Program-made: the position numbers and the translations under genes | Notes under the pieces: generated by a model | What the model saw: only the letters and a program-made list of their open reading frames with translations | The model's database searches: none | What the model was told of the DNA's origin: nothing | From: Bacillota bacterium | GTDB taxonomy: Bacteria > Bacillota > Clostridia > Lachnospirales > Lachnospiraceae | DNA: 5,101 nucleotides | Assembly: GCA_023435505.1 (NCBI GenBank) | Contig: JAEYRR010000073.1 | Span: forward strand, 1-5,101 | Direction: 5' to 3' | Part shown: piece after piece, positions 1 to 5,101 of the stretch | Layout of the letters: each line of letters begins with the position of its first letter | Position numbering within the stretch: the stretch's first letter is position 1

Positions 1-1471
1 GCATTGTGAAGGAGTAAGTTCCATCGCCATTATCAGTAACTGTTACATTCCCTGCATCAACATCAGTAACCGTAACAGCAGATACATATTTAACAGTTAC
101 AGCCTTTGGAGTTATAACTACAGTATCACCAGCTTTAGCAGCTGTTGCGGCAACACTACTAACTTCAATTGTAGCAGCATTTGTAGCATCGTTCGTAATT
201 GCATAAGTATCAAACTTTTCAGCTATAGAGTAAACAACTTCAAAGGAAGGTCTTGTGGTAGCAGTTAAGCTATCAGCATAAGTGTCCCATGCGTCTTTGG
301 CACCTGCTTCTCCATTTGCAGCACCTTCAATATAGAAAGAGAAGTCAGAATAAGTAACGTCTGCTGCTTCATATTGTTTATAGATATGACCACCAGTATT
401 AGGATCCAAATCAGTTGACTGATATGTAATTGGTGTGCTTGATGCACCAGGTAGTTCAGCAGTAATTGTTTTTGCAACCGTACCAGAGTTATCTTCTATT
501 GCTGTTTTATCATTAGATTTGTCTACAATTGCAAAATATACACTGGCATCTGTATCACCTGTAAATGTATTATTTGATTTAAATGTTAATCCATTAGGGT
601 TTTTCACTGTTACATTAGCTGTTACAGTAACTGTTTTTGTAGATTTATTTATGATAGTAACGGTATCGGATACATCCTGATATGCAGAAACAGCAGGTTT
701 TAACTCTACAGTAGCAGCAGATGCTAGAGCAAATGCATCAGTATCAGTACCAGTAGCAGTATTTACATAAAGATTGTTATATGCTGTTATAGCATTACTA
801 GCGTTGATTGTTACATAATCAGCTACATCATAAGATGTTGGTAATTCAGTAATAGTTTCTTTGTAAACCTTTCCATCACATACAGTAGCTCCTACTTTAG
901 CATTTATGAAGGAAACACTTTTTACTGTACTTTTGTCAGTAGAATCAATTTCAATATTAAAATATTTATCAATGTTATCTTCTGTAATTGCAGTGAATTC
1001 GCCTAAGCCTTTGTTAGTAGCGTCATCAGCCTTAGGAGTCCAAACACTGAAACCAGTAGTAACAGCAGTTACTTCACCATTTGCTGCAGTGATGGCACCT
1101 TTTAAACCAGTAAGATCAGTTTCTGCAACATTCTTCATGTAATAAAGTTTTGCATCTTTTACTGTAGTAGGGTCTTTTCTAGTAAAACTAGCAGCAGCAG
1201 TTTGAGAGTTGAAATAAACTGTTTTTCCAGCAGTGTAGTTAGCGGAATCATATGTGCTTAATAATGAGCTTGGATCTAACTGGAAGTTATAAGTACCAGT
1301 TGCTGTTGTTGGTAATACGATACTGTCGTAAGATGGAGCTGTAGAACCATCGTTCTCTAAAGAACCAGTACCAGTTGACGTTTCAGTTAATGATGCTGCA
1401 TAAGCAGTACATGGTGCAAAAGTCATAGTTACTGCCAATGCAAGAGCTGTGAATTTCTTGAATTTGATCAT
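1..1471 (-). CDS. Secreted Ala/Thr/Val-rich surface protein with Ig-like beta domains (C-terminus cut off by window)
   Basis: The frame is open from ATG at 1471 to the window edge, giving 490 codons without a stop. AGGAGG (1478-1483) lies 6 nt upstream of the ATG and fixes the start. Residues 1-25 are a typical Sec signal peptide: basic MIKFKK, a hydrophobic core, then cleavage after AYA/A. The Cys at about residue 21 follows Pro and is not a lipobox. The mature part is rich in Ala, Thr, Val, Ser and Asp, poor in Cys and Trp, and alternates hydrophobic and polar residues as beta-sandwich domains do. The last visible residues (about 480-490, DNGDGTYSFTM) match the end of an Ig-like repeat common in clostridial surface proteins. 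Nothing enzymatic is recognised. It is probably an exported wall or S-layer-like protein or adhesin. The cell-wall anchor, if any, would lie beyond base 1. It follows the 185-residue membrane protein by 22 nt and is probably co-transcribed with it. Confidence 0.82.
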   Translation of the reverse strand, partial: MIKFKKFTALALAVTMTFAPCTAYAASLTETSTGTGSLENDGSTAPSYDSIVLPTTATGTYNFQLDPSSLLSTYDSANYTAGKTVYFNSQTAAASFTRKDPTTVKDAKLYYMKNVAETDLTGLKGAITAANGEVTAVTTGFSVWTPKADDATNKGLGEFTAITEDNIDKYFNIEIDSTDKSTVKSVSFINAKVGATVCDGKVYKETITELPTSYDVADYVTINASNAITAYNNLYVNTATGTDTDAFALASAATVELKPAVSAYQDVSDTVTIINKSTKTVTVTANVTVKNPNGLTFKSNNTFTGDTDASVYFAIVDKSNDKTAIEDNSGTVAKTITAELPGASSTPITYQSTDLDPNTGGHIYKQYEAADVTYSDFSFYIEGAANGEAGAKDAWDTYADSLTATTRPSFEVVYSIAEKFDTYAITNDATNAATIEVSSVAATAAKAGDTVVITPKAVTVKYVSAVTVTDVDAGNVTVTDNGDGTYSFTM

Positions 1472-1493
1472 AAAATTCCTCCTTGATTTTAGA

Positions 1494-2051
1494 TTATTTT
1501 GAAATGGTTAGTGTAACACTAACAGACACCTTGCTTACATCCTTGTTCTTATCATCTACAAGGTGGTAAGTCAGTACAGCATCGTAAACGCCCTTATCAA
1601 GATCCTTGTCTAACTTGATCTTTTCTATATGGCTTCCTACAGCTAAATAAGGAGAATGATAGATCTCTTTATCTGGAGCAGTAGCTAATGCTACCGTGAA
1701 ATACACGGTGTACTTGTTGCGTACGCAGTTTTCAACATATGCATCTTTTGAAGCTGAGGAACCATCATCAAATGTCCATTTATAATTCATTGTAGCTTCA
1801 TAGGAACCAGGAGCAATAAACTCGGATTTTTCTACATCTTTAATTGCTTCTTCGACATTTTCTGAAGTAATGACGATGTTAGAATCTGGTTCTGAGTCTC
1901 CATTATTGACTAGAAGATACACGATTATACCTATAAGACAAATGACTATAGCTAAACCAATAATTAACTTTGGTTTCCCTCGGGATGCTTTTGTTGATAC
2001 ACTGGATGTTCTGCTGTTTACGCGGTTGTTTGCTTTTTCTCGTGACATCAC
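1494..2051 (-). CDS. Single-pass membrane protein with extracytoplasmic beta-rich domain
   Basis: This is a 185-residue protein of unknown function. Residues 1-28 are a basic, Ser/Thr/Arg/Lys-rich cytoplasmic tail. Residues 29-48 form one hydrophobic helix, and the rest should lie outside the membrane (positive-inside rule). The outer domain starts with a short acidic stretch (about 51-76). It then has beta-strand-like segments and a motif around 130-162: YHSPYLAVGSHI, then IKLDKDLDKG.YDAVLTY. From memory, 'SP.L..G..I..I.LDK.L.KG.Y.A.L.Y' is a recurrent pattern in small one-helix clostridial proteins, usually unnamed; I could not search for it. Translation can start at GTG 2051 or the next codon, ATG 2048. 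The GTG sits at the same distance from GAAAGGATGGT as the ATG of the divergent ATPase gene, so I keep the GTG. The surface-protein gene follows after 22 nt with no terminator, so a joint role at the cell surface is likely but unproven. Confidence 0.85.
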   Translation of the reverse strand: MMSREKANNRVNSRTSSVSTKASRGKPKLIIGLAIVICLIGIIVYLLVNNGDSEPDSNIVITSENVEEAIKDVEKSEFIAPGSYEATMNYKWTFDDGSSASKDAYVENCVRNKYTVYFTVALATAPDKEIYHSPYLAVGSHIEKIKLDKDLDKGVYDAVLTYHLVDDKNKDVSKVSVSVTLTISK

Positions 2052-2065
2052 ATGACCATCCTTTC
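2048..2065 (-). promoter_or_regulatory. Ribosome-binding site and GTG/ATG start choice
   Basis: Read on the minus strand, GAAAGGATGGTCAT leads directly into GTG then ATG. AGGA is 7 nt from GTG (2051-2049) and 10 nt from ATG (2048-2046). An overlapping out-of-frame ATG (2053-2051) is followed at once by TGA. The divergent ATPase gene has the same GAAAGGATGGT element with 7 nt from AGGA to its ATG, which favours GTG as the true start. Confidence 0.55.
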
Positions 2066-2066
2066 A

Positions 2067-2082
2067 GAAGTTAAAAAACTTC
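2067..2082 (-). repeat. Small hairpin in the leader of the left operon
   Basis: GAAGTT, AAAA, AACTTC is a perfect 6-bp inverted repeat with a 4-nt loop. It ends 2 nt upstream of the GAAAGGAT ribosome-binding segment of the 185-residue protein gene. In RNA it could form a weak stem next to the Shine-Dalgarno site. It may affect translation or mRNA stability, but an AT-rich 6-bp stem can also arise by chance. Confidence 0.45.
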
Positions 2083-2114
2083 CAACGTATTCCATTACAA
2101 TACTTATATCGGAA

Positions 2115-2145
2115 AGTATAGTAAAAACATTTACTTAAATGTTAA
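2115..2145 (-). promoter_or_regulatory. Candidate promoter for the leftward operon
   Basis: On the minus strand, TTAACA (2145-2140, one mismatch from TTGACA) is followed after 16 nt by TACTAT (2123-2118), or after 19 nt by the better box TATACT (2120-2115). This would give a 5' leader of roughly 60 nt that includes the 2067-2082 hairpin. The 8+8 bp palindrome at 2126-2143 covers the spacer and part of the -35 box, so a protein bound there would block the promoter. The region is so AT-rich that other boxes (for example TATAAG at 2108-2103) cannot be excluded. Confidence 0.4.
2126..2143. repeat. 8+8 bp perfect palindrome, possible operator
   Basis: AACATTTA, CT, TAAATGTT is a perfect inverted repeat with a 2-nt centre. 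Its arm end AATGTT resembles the ATGTTAT half-sites of the larger palindrome to the right, so both could be bound by the same regulator. It sits within the candidate leftward promoter. Confidence 0.5.
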
Positions 2146-2151
2146 AAAATG

Positions 2152-2185
2152 ATAACATATGATAAAATTTTTTATCATATGTTAT
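2152..2185. repeat. 16+16 bp perfect palindrome, probable operator
   Basis: The arms are 2152-2167 (ATAACATATGATAAAA) and 2170-2185, exact reverse complements separated only by TT. The centre of symmetry is between 2168 and 2169. It lies in the divergent region and immediately overlaps the rightward -10 elements, a typical place for a dimeric repressor site. Read as RNA in the rightward direction there is no GC-rich stem or following U-tract, and it lies upstream of the likely transcription start, so an operator is more plausible than a terminator. The cognate regulator is not encoded in this window. Confidence 0.6.
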
Positions 2186-2196
2186 AATATGTTATA
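2177..2196. repeat. 10-bp tandem repeat overlapping the operator
   Basis: ATATGTTATA occurs twice without a gap (2177-2186 and 2187-2196), and a third partial copy ATA(A) follows. The first copy is part of the right arm of the large palindrome. The period is about one helical turn, so both copies present the same DNA face. Confidence 0.6.
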
Positions 2197-2198
2197 AT
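2180..2198 (+). promoter_or_regulatory. Two extended -10 elements for the ABC/LicD operon
   Basis: TGTTATAAT occurs at 2180-2188 and again at 2190-2198. Each is a perfect extended -10 (TG-n-TATAAT). No good -35 box is present 16-18 nt upstream (TGATAA at 2160-2165, TTTTAT at 2170-2175), which extended -10 promoters tolerate. Transcription would start near 2195 or 2205, leaving a leader of about 35-45 nt before ATG 2240. Both elements overlap or abut the palindrome, so repression by a bound protein is likely. Confidence 0.6.
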
Positions 2199-2239
2199 AA
2201 AACAAATAAAACGCGTATAAATGTTGAAAGGATGGTAAT

Positions 2240-3082
2240 ATGATTGAGCTACTAGAGATAAATATATCTAATAAAAAAATGAAAATCAAAGAGGGGGATT
2301 TCTTTGTATTGTTTGGAAGTGATGCTGCAGGAAAGACCCATCTATTACATACGATCATGAGATTACAAAGGCAGGAAACAGGTGAAGTTAATATATTGAT
2401 GGATCCGGATAAAGGGGAAGAAGAGCGACTTAGAAACATACGTTTTGTACCAGATGAAATAATAGAGGAACCTGTAGCAACAGGGAGAGATTATCTTTCT
2501 TATGCACAGGCGTGTACTAAGGACTATGATTTGGAGTTACAGGAGAATTTGTGTGCGCGTTTTAAATTACCATTAGATGAGCAACTGAGCAATATGACAT
2601 TACAGGAGAACAAAATGGTTCAGATAACGGCGGCTCTATGTGCAATGCCAAGCATATTAATATTAGATGAACCTATGAATTTTCTGACAGATCCAACCTA
2701 TATGGAGGTTTTAAGGCTTTTAAAGAAGTTAACGGAGAAAAGGATGGGAGTATTTATTACAACTGAAAAGTATGCAAATTCATTTGGTTATTGTACTCAA
2801 AGGGCATTTATGAAAGACAGAGAAATCATTTTATATGAAGAAGTTCCACAATATGATATTAGAAAGAAGATTGTTACCATAGTCGGAGGAAATAGAGAAG
2901 ATATAAAAGAACTGATGGATAAGACCATTTATGAGGATCAAAATATGGGAGTGTATTTATGCATAAAAGAATTTAAGAGTCTTCTCCAATTGATAGAAAA
3001 TACACATTGTATAGACTGGTATGTAGAGAACATGACATTAGAGGAGGAAGTTCTGAATGATTTTAGCAGATGGGAAAAGTAG
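2240..3082 (+). CDS. Divergent ABC transporter ATP-binding protein (ABC-2 exporter type)
   Basis: This 280-residue cytoplasmic ATPase should power the permease encoded next to it. Walker A is G26-SDAAGK-T33. Walker B is ILILDEP with D143 and the catalytic-type Glu E144. Several other motifs are unusual. The Q-loop position reads FVPDE (Asp at about 72 instead of Gln). The signature reads LSNMT (116-120) instead of LSGGQ. The D-loop reads MNFLTD, one residue longer than the usual TSGLD. The switch His is replaced in FITTEK (Glu176). Residues about 200-280 form a C-terminal extension ending in a LEEEV segment like the tail of other ABC-2 ATPases. The start ATG has GAAAGGA 8 nt upstream (core AGGA 7 nt). 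The gene overlaps the permease gene by 26 nt. The family call is firm; the exported substrate is unknown. Confidence 0.9.
   Translation: MIELLEINISNKKMKIKEGDFFVLFGSDAAGKTHLLHTIMRLQRQETGEVNILMDPDKGEEERLRNIRFVPDEIIEEPVATGRDYLSYAQACTKDYDLELQENLCARFKLPLDEQLSNMTLQENKMVQITAALCAMPSILILDEPMNFLTDPTYMEVLRLLKKLTEKRMGVFITTEKYANSFGYCTQRAFMKDREIILYEEVPQYDIRKKIVTIVGGNREDIKELMDKTIYEDQNMGVYLCIKEFKSLLQLIENTHCIDWYVENMTLEEEVLNDFSRWEK
3042..3056 (+). promoter_or_regulatory. Internal Shine-Dalgarno site for the permease
   Basis: AGGAGG (3042-3047) lies inside the last codons of the ATPase gene and 9 nt before ATG 3057. It fixes the permease start within the upstream gene and suggests translational coupling of the two subunits. 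Confidence 0.7.
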
Positions 3083-3998
3083 CATAGTAGCATCACTAAA
3101 ATGGGAGTATATACGCTGGAAGAAGGAATGTATTAAGCATCTTTTATGGCCAGTTTGTATAATGATTGTTTTAACACTAGGATATTTAATTGAAAAATCC
3201 GTTTTTATTAGAGTAGAAACAGCAATATTTAAGATTCCACAGGAATTCTATGCTTTCTTTGGACTATACCCAAAAGCAGAGACAGATAATTTTATGTTCT
3301 TTATAAATGTAGTATATCTTTATCTCAATGTTTATATACTGTGGAAGTCCTGCAAAACTATGGTTGATATAGTGAGAATTGATGAGGTAAACAATAATAT
3401 TTATTCCATGTGCGGACAGTGGATGACAAAGAAGCAGTTTATTATGAGAAAGATGATGTGGGGACTGTTGTCATCAGCGGTAGTGTATATTTTATGGTAT
3501 CTTAGTTACCTTGTAATGGTGTTTATAGGAAGTAAAAAGGATCTTGTAGAAACTGTAAATGTGGGACAACTTATAGAAAAAATGTTTTTAGGCATCTTAA
3601 TACTGCTATTCTTACAGAGCATAGCATTTTTCGCATCTGTTTATTCATATAAGAATCGTGAAGCAGTGGTATCCACATGGGTATCTGGATGTTTTTGGAC
3701 TGGAGTTATAGTTGCTAATATGTATAAAATATTTGATGTGCTGATATGGTTTTTTAATAATCTGCCTCAAAAGAAGGAAATACAAGTAATAATAGATGTT
3801 GGGAAAGAGCTGATTTCCCCATTAGAAAAGGCTTCGTCTTTTACGGAGATGTTAAGAATACTCTCTCCCTTTTCATGGTTTAATAGCTGGTCGCCAGAAG
3901 GAGAAGGACCGTTTTTTCTTAGGATTTCTATATGTATAATCTTCTCTGTAGCACTATTTACAATAAGTATAAAAAAATATCAGAAATTATCATTTTAA
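3057..3998 (+). CDS. ABC-2-type transporter permease
   Basis: This 313-residue integral membrane protein is the probable channel partner of the upstream ATPase. About six hydrophobic helices are visible: 28-45, 79-97, 135-157, 176-197, 205-233 and 286-304. The cytoplasmic N-terminus is basic and carries Trp, and a Lys-rich tail follows the last helix. Two features fit the ABC-2 family: a segment after helix 1 reading PQEFYAFFGL, and ILSPFSWF (about 268-275) just before the last helix. No enzymatic motif is seen. It starts 26 nt inside the ATPase gene, in the +1 frame, behind a strong AGGAGG. The pair would form an exporter of two ATPases and two permeases at the cytoplasmic membrane. The substrate cannot be read from the sequence; peptide, lipid or Na+-type ABC-2 exporters all have this form. 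Confidence 0.85.
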   Translation: MILADGKSSIVASLKWEYIRWKKECIKHLLWPVCIMIVLTLGYLIEKSVFIRVETAIFKIPQEFYAFFGLYPKAETDNFMFFINVVYLYLNVYILWKSCKTMVDIVRIDEVNNNIYSMCGQWMTKKQFIMRKMMWGLLSSAVVYILWYLSYLVMVFIGSKKDLVETVNVGQLIEKMFLGILILLFLQSIAFFASVYSYKNREAVVSTWVSGCFWTGVIVANMYKIFDVLIWFFNNLPQKKEIQVIIDVGKELISPLEKASSFTEMLRILSPFSWFNSWSPEGEGPFFLRISICIIFSVALFTISIKKYQKLSF

Positions 3999-4045
3999 TA
4001 TATGATTATCCGTACAAAACGAAAAATAGAAGAAAGGAATACAGA

Positions 4046-4873
4046 ATGGAGTATGTAATAGGAAAGAACAGAACATTGACACAGTCAGAACTGCGTAAAC
4101 TTCAATTAATACAGTTAGAAATGTTAGTAGAAGTAGATAGAATATGTAAGAAAAATAATATTTCGTATAACATTGTCGCCGGAACTCTTTTAGGAGCTGT
4201 TCGACATGGCGGTTATATACCCTGGGACGATGATGCTGATGTGGCAATGCTAAGAAGTGAATATGAGAAATTTCGTAATGTATGTAGGACGGACCTGGAT
4301 GCTACAAGATTCTATTTTCAGGACCATAGAAATACAAAAGGATATCGATGGGGATATGGAAAATTAAGAAGAAAAGATACTGAGTTTAAACGAACTGGAC
4401 AAGAACATATGCCTTATGATTCAGGTGTTTTTATAGATATTTTTCCATTGGACCACGTTCCTGAAAACTACTTAAAAAGGTGTATTCATAATTTACATTG
4501 TACGTTGATACGTAAGACGTTATGGTCAGCAGTAGGAAGAAAAACAGATAAGAGTAAATTCAAGCGAGGATTATACAGTATCATGTATTTAATTCCTGAG
4601 AAGAGAGTATATCATCATCTTATGAAGTTTACGAACAAACATAATAACATGCCGAGCAAGATGGTTCGAATCATTACATTCCCAACTCCAAATAGAACAT
4701 ATGGCTATTTGAAGAAATGGTATCAACATAGTAAAGATACTGTATTTGAAGGGATAACCTTTAGCGGGATAAAGGATCATGATGAGTATCTTTCTTTTAA
4801 ATTTGGTGATTATATGACACTACCACCAGAAAATGAACGAAAAACGCACCCAACTAGCTATTTTAGATTCTAA
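4046..4873 (+). CDS. LicD-family phosphotransferase
   Basis: Complete 275-residue LicD-family protein. LicD enzymes use CDP-choline or similar donors to add phosphocholine-type groups to teichoic acids, lipopolysaccharide or other surface glycans on the cytoplasmic side; the human relatives are fukutin and FKRP. The diagnostic block is at 46-68: GTLLGAVRHGG, then Y-IPWDDDADVAM, with the metal/nucleotide-binding acidic run D61-D62-D63-D65. A second block GVFIDIFPLD lies at 127-136 (D131, D136), and FGDYMTLPP near the C-terminus (253-261) ends in the usual HP. All key acidic residues are present, so it should be active. I chose ATG 4046, with AGAAAGGA 7 nt upstream, because the frame open from 3932 overlaps the permease gene and its extra 38 residues do not resemble LicD. 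It follows the permease by 47 nt with no terminator, so it is probably in the same operon. The acceptor is unknown. Confidence 0.9.
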   Translation: MEYVIGKNRTLTQSELRKLQLIQLEMLVEVDRICKKNNISYNIVAGTLLGAVRHGGYIPWDDDADVAMLRSEYEKFRNVCRTDLDATRFYFQDHRNTKGYRWGYGKLRRKDTEFKRTGQEHMPYDSGVFIDIFPLDHVPENYLKRCIHNLHCTLIRKTLWSAVGRKTDKSKFKRGLYSIMYLIPEKRVYHHLMKFTNKHNNMPSKMVRIITFPTPNRTYGYLKKWYQHSKDTVFEGITFSGIKDHDEYLSFKFGDYMTLPPENERKTHPTSYFRF

Positions 4874-4924
4874 AGTGTTTTGGAGGTATCCGAAAATTAC
4901 TTAGAGATTGCTTATAAGTGCTTT

Positions 4925-4941
4925 TTTAGAAATTGTCTAAA
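4925..4941 (+). terminator. Weak terminator-like hairpin after LicD
   Basis: TTTAGA, AATTG, TCTAAA is a perfect 6-bp inverted repeat with a 5-nt loop, followed by TTTTATAAA, about 50 nt after the LicD stop codon. The stem has only one GC pair on each arm and the T-run is short, so it would be a poor intrinsic terminator. No better candidate is visible before the next promoter. Confidence 0.25.
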
Positions 4942-4966
4942 TTTTATAAAAAATTCAAAAAACTTA

Positions 4967-4995
4967 TTGACAGCCCTTTTTTCTTGTGTTACTAT
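4967..4995 (+). promoter_or_regulatory. Strong near-consensus promoter
   Basis: TTGACA (4967-4972) is a perfect -35 box. After exactly 17 nt comes TACTAT (4990-4995), preceded by TG-n (4987-4989) as an extended -10. An A/T-rich run (4940-4966, with A-tracts) just upstream could act as an UP element. Transcription would begin near 5002 and run rightwards out of the window. No credible reading frame with a ribosome-binding site follows within the window, so the transcript starts with at least 100 nt of leader or is a stable RNA. Confidence 0.75.
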
Positions 4996-5001
4996 AGTCA
5001 A

Positions 5002-5101
5002 GTCGTCAGCGACACCCCATAAAAGAAAACGAAGCAGAAATGAGGATTCGTTCATCAGTGATGGATAAGTCGAAATGTCACGAAAAAAGTTGAAATACTT
5101 G
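5002..5101 (+). other. Non-coding leader with possible second -35 region at the window edge
   Basis: Downstream of the strong promoter the sequence shows small inverted repeats: GTCG/CGAC at the start, AACGAA (5028-5033) with TTCGTT (5047-5052), and CATCA-G-TGATG (5053-5063). The last 20 bases, CGAAAAAAGTTGAAATACTT, plus the final G, look like the A-rich stretch that precedes a -35 box, with TTG (5099-5101) as its possible first half. Tandem promoters about 130 bp apart with such A-tracts are typical ahead of rRNA operons in clostridia. Only the gene beyond the edge could confirm this. Confidence 0.35.

Noticed and set aside
265..1142. Short open frames opposite to or out of frame with the surface-protein gene (265-477 minus, 435-680 plus, 906-1142 plus)
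   Set aside because: They lie inside the long minus-strand gene that has a signal peptide and a strong ribosome-binding site. Their low-complexity products merely mirror its Thr/Val/Ala codons.
1397..1471. Lipoprotein signal in the surface protein
   Set aside because: The only Cys near the cleavage region is preceded by Pro (FAPC) and lacks a lipobox; AYA-A is a normal signal peptidase I site.
2152..2185. The large palindrome as a bidirectional terminator
   Set aside because: The genes on both sides diverge from it, the arms contain only two GC pairs each, and it overlaps the -10 elements. An operator fits better.
2182..2439. Minus-strand 85-codon frame over the ATPase start
   Set aside because: It is antisense to conserved Walker A codons and to the rightward promoter, and has no ribosome-binding site or recognisable product.
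3932..4045. A longer LicD protein starting at 3932
   Set aside because: It would overlap the permease gene by 67 nt, has no convincing ribosome-binding site, and adds 38 residues unlike the LicD N-terminus. ATG 4046 has a well-placed AAAGGA.
3990..4780. Minus-strand frames opposite LicD
   Set aside because: They lie fully opposite conserved LicD motifs and have no initiation signals.
4880..5068. A 62-residue plus-strand frame after LicD, starting at TTG
   Set aside because: It has no Shine-Dalgarno site, a low-complexity product and a rare start codon, and it runs straight through the strong promoter at 4967-4995.
1..5101. CRISPR array, insertion sequence, tRNA or attachment site
   Set aside because: I found no regularly spaced repeats, transposase motifs, terminal inverted repeats or tRNA-like cloverleaf in the window.

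Overview
The window looks like a chromosomal piece of a low-GC Gram-positive bacterium, most probably a gut or rumen clostridium of the Lachnospiraceae type. The base composition is AT-rich, the codons are A/T-ending and the Shine-Dalgarno sites are strong AGGAGG/AAAGGA. The secreted Ala/Thr/Val-rich surface protein has an NGDGTYSFTM-type beta-sandwich ending. No rRNA or housekeeping marker lies inside the window to fix the taxon, so this placement is inference.

Left part (1-2051, minus strand): two genes run leftwards and are separated by only 22 nt. The first (2051 to 1494) encodes a 185-residue protein with one membrane helix and an extracytoplasmic beta-rich domain. The second (1471 running off the window at base 1) encodes at least 490 residues of an exported surface protein with a clear signal peptide.

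Middle (2052-2239): a 188-bp divergent intergenic region packed with symmetry. It holds a 16+16 bp perfect palindrome, an 8+8 bp perfect palindrome, a 10-bp tandem repeat carrying two perfect extended -10 elements toward the right, a hairpin ahead of the left operon, and matching ribosome-binding leaders on both sides. This is the most information-rich non-coding stretch in the window.

Right part (2240-4873, plus strand): a probable three-gene operon. It starts with a divergent ABC ATPase (Walker A and B intact; Q-loop Gln, signature glycines and switch His not conserved). An overlapping six-helix ABC-2-type permease follows. After 47 nt comes a complete LicD-family phosphotransferase, a family that decorates cell-surface glycans with phosphocholine or related groups. 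ATPase plus permease should form one exporter, and LicD suggests a cell-envelope theme shared with the surface proteins on the other strand. That functional link is inference from position only.

Right end (4874-5101): a non-coding stretch with a near-consensus promoter (TTGACA, 17 nt, TACTAT with extended -10). About 130 bp further on, an A-tract ending in TTG at the window edge may be the start of a second -35 box. This layout resembles the tandem promoters of a highly expressed stable-RNA operon, but the transcribed gene lies outside the window.
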